From NCBI GenBank assembly GCA_963658035.1, contig CAVKOL010000010.1, positions 1 through 27,739 of the forward strand: a stretch of DNA of 27,739 bases. The letters are read 5' to 3'. The position numbers and the translations under genes are program-made. This document shows, in pieces, positions 8,583 to 17,553 of this stretch. The notes under the pieces were generated by a model that searched no databases, was not told where the DNA came from, and was given only the letters and a program-made list of their open reading frames with translations. This stretch comes from Paratractidigestivibacter sp963658035. Its GTDB lineage: Bacteria > Actinomycetota > Coriobacteriia > Coriobacteriales > Atopobiaceae. Within the stretch, counting starts at the first letter, position 1; every line of letters begins with the position of its first letter.

Positions 8583-8663
8583 CTCAGCCGGATTGTCCCG
8601 TGAGGTGCCAAAGGCAAGCATTGGCAAGGGGACTATTCGACAACCGATGGTTTTTCGCTCGTT

Positions 8664-8780
8664 CGAGATTTCTTGGTTTAAAACGGGGGCCGGCGAGTAG
8701 CGGGCGAAGCTCAACTGGGCAAACGTGGACGAAATGGGGCTGGCTACTTGAGGGGCGTGGATTTAAACCAAGAAATCTCG
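8664..8780 (+). repeat. Palindromic element family 2, copy B
   Basis: The outer arms at 8664-8682 and 8762-8780 are perfect 19-base reverse complements. Inside, GAGTAGC (8695-8701) faces GCTACTT (8743-8749), which keeps pairing through one G-T wobble. AACTGGGCAAACGT is repeated exactly at 8713-8726. It has the same orientation as copy A, 81 bases downstream, and ends 84 bases before the probable -10 box of the nitroreductase gene. Confidence 0.88.
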
Positions 8781-8864
8781 CGCCAGTGCGTTTCGATGCC
8801 CGCTTCCGCGAGAATTTACGGCCACTTCGCGCATTTCTTTCATGGCCGCGGCGCGCGCGTGGGC

Positions 8865-8870
8865 TATAAC
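8865..8870 (+). promoter_or_regulatory. Candidate -10 box (TATAAC) of the nitroreductase gene
   Basis: TATAAC lies 55 bases before the ATG at 8925. A matching -35 box is not evident. Confidence 0.35.
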
Positions 8871-8924
8871 CTTGCTGTAGGCCGCGCGCGTGCGCGGCGC
8901 AGCTACCAGCAGAAAGGTGCCGCC

Positions 8925-9440
8925 ATGTCCGATTTCTTGACCCTCGCCGCAAATCGTTACTCTTGCCGCAAGTTCTCTGACCAGCCCGTTTCTCAAGAGC
9001 AGGTAAGCGCCATCCTTGCCGCCGGCGTCCTGGCCCCAACGGCGGTCGACAAGCAGCCTTGGCACGCCTGGGTCATCACCGGCGAAGACGACGCCGCCAA
9101 GGTTGCCGGCGCCACCAAGTTCACCTTTGGCGCCAAGACCTTCATCGTGGTGGGCGCCGCGGACGACGAGGGCTACGTTCGCAAGTACGACGGCTTTAAC
9201 TTTGCCGAAGTCGACACCTCGATTGTCATCACCCACATGTTGCTCGAGGTCCAGGACCTGGGGCTGGGCACCACGTGGGTGGGCCACTTCGACCCCGCGG
9301 CCCTTAAGGAGGCCTTCCCCCAGATGGCAAATTACAACCTGCTGGCGATTCTGCCGCTGGGCTATCCCGCTCCCGACGCCGAGCCGGGCCCCCTGCACGC
9401 CAAGCGCAAGCCTGCCGACGAGCTAATCGACCACGTTTAG
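8925..9440 (+). CDS. Nitroreductase family FMN-dependent oxidoreductase
   Basis: A 171-residue soluble enzyme of the nitroreductase fold, which uses FMN and NAD(P)H to reduce nitro, quinone or related substrates. RYSCRKFSDQPVS (residues 11-23) is the FMN-phosphate binding start of the family, followed by LAPTAVDKQPWHAWVI and the C-terminal GLGTTWVGHF and LPLGYP segments. The protein is short for the family but appears complete. The start was chosen because AGAAAGG lies seven bases before ATG 8925; the frame is open upstream without a ribosome site and would run back into repeat copy B. The substrate is unknown. Confidence 0.92.
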   Translation: MSDFLTLAANRYSCRKFSDQPVSQEQVSAILAAGVLAPTAVDKQPWHAWVITGEDDAAKVAGATKFTFGAKTFIVVGAADDEGYVRKYDGFNFAEVDTSIVITHMLLEVQDLGLGTTWVGHFDPAALKEAFPQMANYNLLAILPLGYPAPDAEPGPLHAKRKPADELIDHV

Positions 9441-9462
9441 CGGGTTCGTCGCCCGGTAGGGC

Positions 9463-9491
9463 TTGCATCACAAAGCCTACACATGCATAAT
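9463..9491 (+). promoter_or_regulatory. Promoter of the tetR-like gene
   Basis: TTGCAT at 9463-9468 and CATAAT at 9486-9491 are spaced by 17 bases. The predicted transcription start falls at about 9498, inside the palindrome at 9495-9523. Confidence 0.55.
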
Positions 9492-9494
9492 GTG

Positions 9495-9523
9495 CCTGCG
9501 GTTGACACAGTGTCAATCGCAGG
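9495..9523. promoter_or_regulatory. Operator palindrome, probable TetR-family binding site
   Basis: TTGACAC-A-GTGTCAA (9502-9516) is a perfect 15-base palindrome. It extends to 29 bases through CCTGCG/CGCAGG with one mismatched pair. It covers the predicted transcription start of the TetR-type gene and ends 31 bases before its proposed start codon, the usual place for an autoregulatory operator. Confidence 0.75.
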
Positions 9524-9554
9524 TTTTCTCGTATTAGAAGGGCAGCTTTCGTTC

Positions 9555-10130
9555 GTGGATGTTACCGAGATTAGCTCCGCCAGGAGCAAGCAGATCGTCG
9601 ATGCCGCAAGGGAGCTTTTTGGCGAGAAGGGCATCGCGAGGACCTCGGTCAAAGACATCACCGAGAAGGCCGGCATCACGCGCAGCCTCTTCTACCACTA
9701 CTTCGCCGACAAAGAGGCCGTGACCAACGCGGTTTTGGACGGCTATGTCGAGGGTTTCATCGGCGCCGTCAAGGAGTGGAACGAGAACCGCACCAAAGGC
9801 GACGTGGCAGGCGCCCTTCGCGACTGCGTGGACATGTTCACGTCTCTGCTACTTGAGCGCGACACCTTTAGGCAGCTGCTCCTAAAGCCCGAGAACGCCG
9901 CCCTTTACCTGCGCTTTTCTCAGCAAAGCGCCGACGCCTTGGCCCGCTATCTCACAGACACCACGGCGCGCGACTACGTGGCCATGCACCAGCTCGAGAT
10001 CGACAACGTCTACGACACGTTCTACCTGCTGATCTTTGGGCTCGTTGGCTACCTGCGCCAGAACCCCGAGGCCCCCAAAGAGGTCATCGCCGGCCTCATC
10101 GCCAACACGCTTCACCTGGACTTGCCTTAG
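9555..10130 (+). CDS. TetR/AcrR family transcriptional regulator
   Basis: About 191 residues from the proposed GTG at 9555. The N-terminal helix-turn-helix reads SKQIVDAARELFGEKGIARTSVKDITEKAGITRSLFYHYF in two continuous parts, a textbook TetR DNA-binding domain; the remaining helical part would bind a ligand. The frame is open back to ATG 9483, but that codon lies within the promoter and before the operator palindrome, so GTG 9555 with AGAAGGG 12 bases upstream is preferred. The DUF5692 gene follows after 66 bases in the same direction and is the likely target together with the regulator itself. The ligand is unknown. Confidence 0.9.
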   Translation: MDVTEISSARSKQIVDAARELFGEKGIARTSVKDITEKAGITRSLFYHYFADKEAVTNAVLDGYVEGFIGAVKEWNENRTKGDVAGALRDCVDMFTSLLLERDTFRQLLLKPENAALYLRFSQQSADALARYLTDTTARDYVAMHQLEIDNVYDTFYLLIFGLVGYLRQNPEAPKEVIAGLIANTLHLDLP

Positions 10131-10153
10131 GGCCGCGGCAAAACGAATAAGGT

Positions 10154-10172
10154 CACGGGCCCGTTGCCCGTG
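10154..10172 (+). other. Hairpin between tetR-like and DUF5692 genes
   Basis: CACGGGC (10154-10160) and GCCCGTG (10166-10172) form a seven-base-pair stem with loop CCGTT. No T-run follows, so it is not a standard terminator. It may act in mRNA processing or stability ahead of the DUF5692 ribosome site. Confidence 0.4.
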
Positions 10173-10196
10173 TGAACGCAAGGAGAGAGGATCGAA

Positions 10197-11204
10197 ATGC
10201 TGTTTGATGTTTGGAGCTCCAACACGCTCTACCACTGGCTGGGCTGGGTCATGGTGTTCGTGGGCCTGATCGTGGCCAACGAGATCGGCCGCCGCACCAA
10301 GATCGGCGCGGCAATCATCTTTGGCGTGGCTCCGCTGGCCATGACCATCTACTGCGCGGCCATCGCCGTGGGCGTCTCGCAGGGCGCCGAGTGGGCCTTG
10401 ACCAACCCCACCCACATCTACCAGAACAGCTGGTTCCACTACGCCAAGGTCTACGCGGCGCTGGCCGGCTGCTGGGGCTTCATCGCCATCAAGTACCAGT
10501 GGGGCAAGATCGGCAAGGCCAAGTGGTTCCGCGCCTACCCGTTCTTGATCGTGGCCATCAACATCTTGATCGCCGTGTGCTCGGACTTCGAGAGCGCCTA
10601 CCACTTCTTCGCGCTTGGCGAGACGACCTGGGTGACCTCTGAGGGCGCCACGCAGCTGGCCGGCTGGAACAACGTCTTTAACGGCATCGCCGGCCTGATC
10701 AACATCTTCTGCATGACCGGCTGGTGGAGCGTCTACGCCAGCGACGACAAGTCCGACATGCTGTGGCCCGACATGACCTGGGTCTACATCGTGGCCTACG
10801 ACATCTGGAACTTCTGCTACACCTACAACTGCCTGCCCACCCACTCCTGGTACTGCGGCTTTGCTCTGCTGCTTGCCCCCACGGTGGCCAACTTCTTCTG
10901 GAACAAGGGCGGCTGGATCCAGAACCGCGCCTTTACCCTGGCCATTTGGTGCATGTTCGCTCAGGTGTTCCCGTACTTCCAGGAGCAGTCCATCTTTGTG
11001 ACGCACTCCAACCTGAACCCCAACGCGGCGCTGGTCGTGTCGATCCTGGCCCTTGTCGCCAACGTCCTTGCGATCGGCTACATCGTCTATCGCGCCAAGA
11101 AGCTTGGCCGCAACCCCTACAAGCAGGACGTCTTTGAGGGGACCAAGGATTGGGACGAGGCCACCGCTCGCCGCGGCGAGGTGGACTACGCCCACGCCGA
11201 GTAA
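10197..11204 (+). CDS. DUF5692-like multi-pass membrane protein
   Basis: A 335-residue protein with about nine to ten hydrophobic segments spread over residues 10-315 and a charged C-terminal tail. It is unusually rich in Trp and Tyr (for example TWVYIVAYDIWNFCYTYN and NSWFHYAKVY). The sequence fits the DUF5692 family, seen in my experience in gut Coriobacteriia and often beside a TetR regulator; no transport or enzymatic function is known to me. The start has AAGGAGAG 9-10 bases upstream. The adjacent repressor suggests substrate-induced expression, for example of an efflux or sensing protein. The family name is from memory; the membrane topology is seen directly. Confidence 0.82.
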   Translation: MLFDVWSSNTLYHWLGWVMVFVGLIVANEIGRRTKIGAAIIFGVAPLAMTIYCAAIAVGVSQGAEWALTNPTHIYQNSWFHYAKVYAALAGCWGFIAIKYQWGKIGKAKWFRAYPFLIVAINILIAVCSDFESAYHFFALGETTWVTSEGATQLAGWNNVFNGIAGLINIFCMTGWWSVYASDDKSDMLWPDMTWVYIVAYDIWNFCYTYNCLPTHSWYCGFALLLAPTVANFFWNKGGWIQNRAFTLAIWCMFAQVFPYFQEQSIFVTHSNLNPNAALVVSILALVANVLAIGYIVYRAKKLGRNPYKQDVFEGTKDWDEATARRGEVDYAHAE

Positions 11205-11258
11205 GGTGCTTTAGGGGTCTTGCGCCCCGCGGGTTTCTCGCATAGTTGAGCTTCGTCG

Positions 11259-11291
11259 GCCCCGGCAACCTTTGGGTTGTCGGGGCTTTTT
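11259..11291 (+). terminator. Intrinsic terminator after the DUF5692 gene
   Basis: GCCCCGGCAACC (11259-11270) and GGTTGTCGGGGC (11275-11286) form a 12-base-pair stem with one G-U pair and loop TTTG, followed by five T residues. Confidence 0.9.
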
Positions 11292-11342
11292 GTGTTTAGG
11301 GCCAGTAAAGGGGGTAGGCGAGAAGGGCGGTCGATGATAGAG

Positions 11343-11355
11343 TAACCCCTGGTTA
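11343..11355. promoter_or_regulatory. Small inverted repeat before the ECF operon
   Basis: TAACC-CCT-GGTTA lies 17 bases before the ATG and overlaps the end of a weak -10-like TAGAGT (11338-11343). It could be an operator, but five-base arms can arise by chance. Confidence 0.25.
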
Positions 11356-11372
11356 ACTTGCAGGAGCGAAAT

Positions 11373-12995
11373 ATGACGACGCCGACCGCGGACGGGAGAC
11401 GCCTTAGAGTGGGACTTGAGTTTATTGACGCCGGGTTTGCCTATCCAAGCAGGTCGGGCGACGGTTTTGACGCTCCGGTGGTGGAGCACCTGGACTTTAG
11501 CGTGGGCGCGGGCGAGGTCGTGCTTTTGTGCGGCGGCTCGGGCTGCGGCAAGTCGACGGCGCTCAAGATGGCAAACGGCCTGGTGCCGCACTACGAGCGC
11601 GGTTGCATGTACGGAGAAGTGCGCTTGGACGGCGTGGCTTTGGGCGACATGGAGATGCACCAGGTCGCGGGCCGCGTGGCGAGCGTGTTCCAGAACCCCA
11701 AGACGCAGATGTTCAACGCCGAGGTGCGAAGCGAGCTAGCCTTTACCGGCGAGAACCTGGGGCGTGGGCCCGCGCAGATTCGAGATGCCGTGGCTCGGGC
11801 GGCGGCCGATTTTGACGTCGAGGGGTTTCTCGACCGGCGCGCGTTTGAGCTTTCGGGCGGGGAAGCGCAGCGGGTGTGCTGTGCTGCCGCCGAGGCCTGC
11901 GGGGCAGACGTCCTGGTCCTGGACGAGCCGTCGAGCAACCTGGACGTGTGGAGCATCGACGCACTGCGCCGCTACATCGCGCGGTGGAAGCGCGAGGGCA
12001 AGGCGGTGCTGATCGCCGAGCACCGCGTGTACTACCTGCGAGATCTTGTCGACAAGGTGCTGTTTATCCAGGGCGGGCGCGTGGCGCGGAGCTGGACGGG
12101 CGATGAGTTTAAGGCGCTGGGGCCGAGCGAGACGGACGCGCTGGGGCTTCGGCGGGTTTTGCCGGAGGAGTGCGTGGTTGCGGCGGCCGGCGCGGCTGCG
12201 GGTACGGCGAGCGGCGCGGCTGCGGGCACGGCGGCCGGCCCGGCTGCGGGCACGGCGGCCGGCGAGAAGCCCGCGGCGGGCTTTGGGACGGCTTGCGTAC
12301 GTGGCCTGACCTGCGACTACGGCCGCGGGAAGACCGCGCACCGGGCGCTTGAGGTCGACGCGCTGGACCTGCCTATTGGCGTGCCCATCGCCGTCGTGGG
12401 CAAGAACGGCGCGGGCAAGTCGACGCTGATGCGAAGCCTGGCGGGCATCGCAAAGGGCACGCGCGGCACGCTTGAGCTGCCGGGAACGGGCACGCTTGAT
12501 GCCGACGGGCGCCGCGGACGCTGTGCGCTGGTCATGCAGGACGTCACCAGGCAGCTGTTTTGCTCAAGCGTTGTGGACGAAGTGCGCCTTGGCGACGTGT
12601 GCACGGCAGATGAGGCGGCCGGCACCCTGCGTGACCTGGACCTTATTGACTATGCCGATGCACACCCGTTGACGCTTTCGGGTGGGCAGAAGCAGCGTCT
12701 GTGCGTGGCGGCCGCCATCGCGGCGGGGCGCGACATCGTGCTTTTTGACGAGCCCACGAGCGGCCTGGACCTGGCGCACATGCACCAGGTGGCCGCCCTG
12801 GTTCGCGACGTGGCGGCCACCGGTCGTTTGGTCTTGGTAGTGAGCCACGACTACGAGTTCATCTGCGCCTGCTGCGAGCACGCCCTGGAGCTTGAGTGCG
12901 GCCGCGTGACGGGAAGCTGGGGCCTGGGCGACGAGCCGGGCGCTTCTCGCCTGCGCGATTTCTTTTGGAGCGACTTGGAAGGAGATGCATCGTGA
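11373..12995 (+). CDS. ECF transporter ATPase with two fused ABC domains
   Basis: A 540-residue cytoplasmic ATPase combining the two energy-coupling-factor ATPase subunits in one chain. Domain 1: Walker A GGSGCGKS (54-61), Q-loop FQNPKTQMFN, signature LSGGE (160-164), Walker B VLVLDEPSSNLD (from about 180). Domain 2: Walker A GKNGAGKS (343-350), signature LSGGQ (435-439), Walker B IVLFDEPTSGLD (from about 455). The domains are joined by an Ala/Gly/Thr linker (269-303) encoded partly by a 24-base tandem repeat. ATG 11373 has AGGAG six bases upstream. It opens an operon with an unknown protein, an S component and a T component; the stop codon overlaps the next start. Confidence 0.93.
   Translation: MTTPTADGRRLRVGLEFIDAGFAYPSRSGDGFDAPVVEHLDFSVGAGEVVLLCGGSGCGKSTALKMANGLVPHYERGCMYGEVRLDGVALGDMEMHQVAGRVASVFQNPKTQMFNAEVRSELAFTGENLGRGPAQIRDAVARAAADFDVEGFLDRRAFELSGGEAQRVCCAAAEACGADVLVLDEPSSNLDVWSIDALRRYIARWKREGKAVLIAEHRVYYLRDLVDKVLFIQGGRVARSWTGDEFKALGPSETDALGLRRVLPEECVVAAAGAAAGTASGAAAGTAAGPAAGTAAGEKPAAGFGTACVRGLTCDYGRGKTAHRALEVDALDLPIGVPIAVVGKNGAGKSTLMRSLAGIAKGTRGTLELPGTGTLDADGRRGRCALVMQDVTRQLFCSSVVDEVRLGDVCTADEAAGTLRDLDLIDYADAHPLTLSGGQKQRLCVAAAIAAGRDIVLFDEPTSGLDLAHMHQVAALVRDVAATGRLVLVVSHDYEFICACCEHALELECGRVTGSWGLGDEPGASRLRDFFWSDLEGDAS
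12192..12263 (+). repeat. Three tandem 24-base units within the ECF ATPase gene
   Basis: Units at 12192-12215, 12216-12239 and 12240-12263 follow the pattern GCGGCTGCGGGYACGGCGRS plus CGGC, with few differences. As a multiple of three, the repeat can gain or lose units without shifting frame and encodes an Ala/Gly/Thr linker between the two ABC domains. Confidence 0.85.
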
Positions 12996-13840
12996 CGGAT
13001 TTCGAGTTTCCGCTGCTTGTTGGCGTGACCGACATGACGGCGGCGGAGTTTTACCACGCTTTGGCGCCCGAGCTGAGCCAGGAGGCCTACAACCTTGGGC
13101 CGCTTTGGGAGGGCGCGGCGGGGCGTTTTGCTCCCATTTGCCCCCGCTTGGAGCTTGTCGGCGAGAAGGGCGCCCGCACGTACATCATCCACGACGTGCC
13201 GGTGTACGTGAGCCGCACCGCGCTTGAGGCGCCGGGGGCCGAGGCGGCCCGCGCCCGTTGGGAGCGGGTGCGCGACGTCGTGGAGGTGGCCGATGCCCGC
13301 GCCTTGGGCGAGCTGGGCCTCTACAAGGGCAAAGGTCTTCTCGCCGACGGAACGTTTGGGCCGCGCGTGGCCATGGGATGGGACGGCGCGGCACCTGCGG
13401 GCCTGCGCGACATGAGTGGCCGCGTGGCCGTGGCCCGCGAGTTCGAGCGTTTTATCTACTACACCTACGCCTGCTTCATCGAGGCCGTGCCTGCTGACGG
13501 CGAGAAACCCGTGGAGACTTTTGAGGAATTCGCCGAGTTCTTGGGCCGCGACGTCTACGCCATCGAGCTTGAGCGCGCGGGCGGCAAGGCGTTGGGCATG
13601 ATCTGGCCCGACTGGATCTGCCACGAGCCCGATGCCCACCTTGAGCTGGGCGTTCTTTACGCCGGGGCAGGGGAGCGCTACGAGGCCTTTAGCGGTTTTG
13701 CCGCGGGCGAGCGCTGCGTCATTCGCATCCTGGCATGCGGCTGCGCGGACATCGAGCTTGAGGTCAAGCTGCCCGCCGAGCCCCCGCGCGACTTCTCCGC
13801 GATGTTCTACAACAAGCAACTTGAGAAAGGGATTGCATAA
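12992..13840 (+). CDS. Unknown protein in the ECF transporter operon
   Basis: A 282-residue protein that I do not recognise. It starts at GTG 12992, overlapping the ATPase stop codon by three bases (GTGA), with AGGAG seven bases upstream, so translation is probably coupled. No signal peptide or membrane segment is visible, suggesting a cytoplasmic protein. It is rich in acidic and aromatic residues. Notable stretches are YIIHDVPVYVSRTALE, REFERFIYYTYACFIEA, MIWPDWICHEPDAHLELG and a Cys-containing RILACGCADIELEVKLP. Position between ATPase and S-component genes suggests processing, sensing or binding of the imported substrate. The gene itself is well supported; no function is proposed. Confidence 0.87.
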   Translation: MTDFEFPLLVGVTDMTAAEFYHALAPELSQEAYNLGPLWEGAAGRFAPICPRLELVGEKGARTYIIHDVPVYVSRTALEAPGAEAARARWERVRDVVEVADARALGELGLYKGKGLLADGTFGPRVAMGWDGAAPAGLRDMSGRVAVAREFERFIYYTYACFIEAVPADGEKPVETFEEFAEFLGRDVYAIELERAGGKALGMIWPDWICHEPDAHLELGVLYAGAGERYEAFSGFAAGERCVIRILACGCADIELEVKLPAEPPRDFSAMFYNKQLEKGIA

Positions 13841-14464
13841 ATGTCTAAAGTAACTGTCTCGGGCCAGCGGAAGTCTGGCGGCCTTTCGGTCTCGGATTTG
13901 GTGACCGTGGGAATCTACGCGGCGCTCTACTTCTTGGTGACCGCCGTCGTGACCTTTGCGTGCAGCATTCTTATCCCCGTGGTGGGAAACCTGCTGCTTC
14001 CTGCGGGTGTGGCGCTTGTCGCGGGAGCGATTTACTACCTGCTGATCGCCAAGGTGCCGCGCTTTGGCGCCGTCACGGCCGTGGGCCTGGTCATGGGCGC
14101 GTTCTTCTTCTTTAGCGGGCACTTCATCTTGTCGTTTGCGACCTGCATCGTGTGCGGCGCGGGCGCCGACCTCATCGCCCGCGCGGGTGCCTACGTGGAC
14201 CGCAAGCTCAACCTGCTGGCCTACGTCGTGTTCTCGTTTGGCGTCACGGGGCCGATCCTTCCCCTGTGGCTCATGCGCGACCAGTACGTGGCGGCGCTGG
14301 TGGCACGCGGCAAGGACTCGGCTTACATCGACAAGGTCTTCGCGGGCGTCAACAGCACCATGGCCGTTGTAGTGGTTGTGGCAGTCATCGTGTGTGCCGT
14401 GTTGGGCGGCGTCTTTGGCCGCAGCCTGGTGGAGCGCCACTTCAAGAAGGCGAACCTGGCGTAA
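13841..14464 (+). CDS. ECF transporter S component, Trep_Strep/MptD type
   Basis: A 207-residue integral membrane protein with about six hydrophobic segments. The N-terminal LSVSDLVTVGIYAALYFLV followed by a glycine- and proline-rich membrane core fits the Trep_Strep (MptD-like) family of substrate-binding ECF subunits. Its start codon directly follows the stop of the unknown gene, and its own stop overlaps the T-component start by one base. The S component sets substrate specificity; the ligand of this family is not established and cannot be read here. Confidence 0.85.
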   Translation: MSKVTVSGQRKSGGLSVSDLVTVGIYAALYFLVTAVVTFACSILIPVVGNLLLPAGVALVAGAIYYLLIAKVPRFGAVTAVGLVMGAFFFFSGHFILSFATCIVCGAGADLIARAGAYVDRKLNLLAYVVFSFGVTGPILPLWLMRDQYVAALVARGKDSAYIDKVFAGVNSTMAVVVVVAVIVCAVLGGVFGRSLVERHFKKANLA

Positions 14465-15186
14465 TGGCTAGGGCACGCGCCGAGAAGGACGGCTGGGGGC
14501 AGGCGGGCTTGGACCCGCGCACCAAGCTGTTCCTGCTGCTGATGACTAACATTTTTATGTTCCTGCACTGCCGAGCGGTGTGCGAGGCGGCGCTGGTTGC
14601 CTTGATCGCGGTCTGCTACCTGCCAAGCGGGCACTTGCGGGCAGCGGGTCGCTGGATTGCCATCTACCTGGGGTTATTTGTGGTTGACCACGTGGTCACG
14701 CCGTGGATAGAGCCGCAAGGGGCGCTTGCCGTGGCGGCCGGTTTTGTCACGAGCTTTCGCTTTATGGCGCCTTGCATGATGGCGGGAACCTTTGCGTTTA
14801 CCACCACGAGGCCCAGCGAGCTGATCGCCGCGATGCGCCGCATGCGCGTGCCCGAGCGCTGGACCATTCCCGTGGCGGTTGTGATGCGCTATTTCCCAAC
14901 GCTAAAGCGGCAGTACCGCGATATCGCCGATGCCATGAGCCTGCGCGGGATCGCCGTCACGCCGGCTGCGATGCTTTGCCACCCCGGTGCCACGGTGGAG
15001 CACGTTCTGGTGCCCATGTTGGCCTCGGCCACGATGACCTCGGACGATCTGGCCGTCGCGGCCATCACCAAGGGCGTCGAGAACCCGGGCCCGCACTCCA
15101 CGGCAACCGTCATTGGCTTTGGCGCGGCCGACGTGGCCGTTCTTCTCGCCGGCTTGGCGATTTTTGTGGCCCAGGTCGCGCTTTAG
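14464..15186 (+). CDS. ECF transporter T component (CbiQ/EcfT family)
   Basis: A 240-residue membrane protein with four to six hydrophobic segments. LDPRTKLFLLLMTN at the start is typical of EcfT/CbiQ, and AMSLRG near residue 160 is the Arg-Gly coupling motif that contacts the ATPases. The TTRPSELIAAMRRMRVPERW segment is the conserved cytoplasmic coupling region. It overlaps the S-component gene by one base (TAATG) and ends the operon before a bidirectional terminator. With the fused ATPase and S component it would form a complete, dedicated (group I-like) ECF importer. Confidence 0.9.
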   Translation: MARARAEKDGWGQAGLDPRTKLFLLLMTNIFMFLHCRAVCEAALVALIAVCYLPSGHLRAAGRWIAIYLGLFVVDHVVTPWIEPQGALAVAAGFVTSFRFMAPCMMAGTFAFTTTRPSELIAAMRRMRVPERWTIPVAVVMRYFPTLKRQYRDIADAMSLRGIAVTPAAMLCHPGATVEHVLVPMLASATMTSDDLAVAAITKGVENPGPHSTATVIGFGAADVAVLLAGLAIFVAQVAL

Positions 15187-15238
15187 GGAGCAAAGGCTGC
15201 GGTCGACCCAAACGGGTTTCTCGGTTTCTCGTGACATG

Positions 15239-15273
15239 AAAGGGCCCGCCGGACGTGTGCCGACGGGCCCTTT
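15239..15273. terminator. Bidirectional terminator between the ECF operon and pyrE
   Basis: Arms 15239-15252 and 15260-15273 form a 14-position stem beginning AAAGGGCCCG with one mismatch and a seven-base loop. The T/A ends of the stem can serve both converging transcripts. Confidence 0.75.
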
Positions 15274-15297
15274 GCGTTGCTTGTTGCGGGGCTGACG

Positions 15298-15960
15298 CTA
15301 CTTCACGCCGTACTGGGCGTAGTACTCGTCGATGGCGGCTTTGAGCTCGGGGGTGATGAGGCTGCCCTCCAGGGCCTCGACGACCTCGGCCATGCTCACG
15401 ATGCTCGCCACGGGGAAGCCGTACTTCTCCTGGATCTCCTGCTGGGCGGTCACGACGCCGCCCTTGCCTACCTCCATGCGGTTGAGGCTCACGATAAGGC
15501 CCTTGACCTCGACGTTTGCCGCGGCCATGACCTTGGGGTAGGTCTCGTCGATGGACTTGCCCGAGGTGGTGACGTCCTCGACCATGACCACGCGGTCGCC
15601 GTCGGCCAGCGGGTAGCCAAGCAGGTTGCCCTTATCGGCGCCGTGGTCCTTGGCCTCCTTGCGGTCGCAGCAGTACTTGACCTCCTTGCCGTACAGCTCG
15701 TGGTAGGCGATGGCGGTCACGACGGCCAGTGGGATGCCCTTGTAAGCCGGCCCAAACAGCACGTCAAAGTCGTCGCCAAAGTTGTCGTGGATGGCCTGCG
15801 CGTAGTACTCGCCCAGCTTCTTGAGCTGGTACCCGGTGACGTAGGCGCCGGCGTTCATGAAGAACGGAGACTTGCGCCCGCTCTTCAAGGTGAACTCGCC
15901 AAACTTCAAGACGTTGCTCTCCACCATGAAGTCGATGAATTCGCGTTTGTAGGCTTCCAT
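15298..15960 (-). CDS. pyrE: Orotate phosphoribosyltransferase
   Basis: A 220-residue cytoplasmic enzyme joining orotate and PRPP to make orotidine 5'-monophosphate in pyrimidine synthesis. The PRPP-binding motif VVMVEDVTTSGKS is intact, and LKSGRKSPFFMNAG, FGPAYKGIPLA and YCCDRKEAKDHG are the substrate and catalytic loop regions of PyrE. ATG 15960 has GGGAG six bases upstream; the frame extends 12 codons further without a better site. No other pyr gene is nearby, so it is transcribed alone, divergent from asnS. Confidence 0.96.
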   Translation of the reverse strand: MEAYKREFIDFMVESNVLKFGEFTLKSGRKSPFFMNAGAYVTGYQLKKLGEYYAQAIHDNFGDDFDVLFGPAYKGIPLAVVTAIAYHELYGKEVKYCCDRKEAKDHGADKGNLLGYPLADGDRVVMVEDVTTSGKSIDETYPKVMAAANVEVKGLIVSLNRMEVGKGGVVTAQQEIQEKYGFPVASIVSMAEVVEALEGSLITPELKAAIDEYYAQYGVK

Positions 15961-15998
15961 GCGTTTCTCCCTGCCGTTAGCGGTCTTATGCTGCATCG

Positions 15999-16004
15999 AT
16001 TCTA
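15999..16004 (-). promoter_or_regulatory. Candidate -10 box (TAGAAT) of pyrE
   Basis: TAGAAT on the minus strand lies 38 bases before the pyrE start, after a G-rich stretch. No clear -35 box is present. Confidence 0.35.
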
Positions 16005-16068
16005 GCCCCCGGTGCGTGTTTGGGGTACTGTGGTTGGGTCAAATTATTGCAAAGGAGGCTTCTAGCCC

Positions 16069-17478
<1,410 letters not shown>

Positions 17479-17512
17479 GGGGCGAGAGGGTCTTTTTTCA
17501 AGGAACGCTTTG

Positions 17513-17542
17513 GGGGCTGGGCCTGGGGTCCAGTCCCTTTTT
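17513..17542 (+). terminator. Intrinsic terminator of asnS
   Basis: GGGGCTGG (17513-17520) pairs with CCAGTCCC (17530-17537) with one G-U pair, followed by five T residues. It lies between the ends of asnS and the convergent recQ. Confidence 0.75.
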
Positions 17543-17553
17543 ATGCCGCGGGG

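Noticed and set aside
8463..8780. Paired repeats as a small CRISPR array or integron attC sites
   Set aside because: The units are about 120 bases with internal palindromes and diverged arms, with no short direct repeats and spacers, no cas genes and no integrase or cassette structure nearby.
9483..9554. ATG 9483 as start of the TetR-family gene
   Set aside because: It lies inside the predicted promoter, has no ribosome site, and would put the operator palindrome in the coding region.
12851..14440. A 529-codon minus-strand frame across the ECF operon
   Set aside because: It crosses three well-supported, translationally coupled plus-strand genes and has shadow-like composition.
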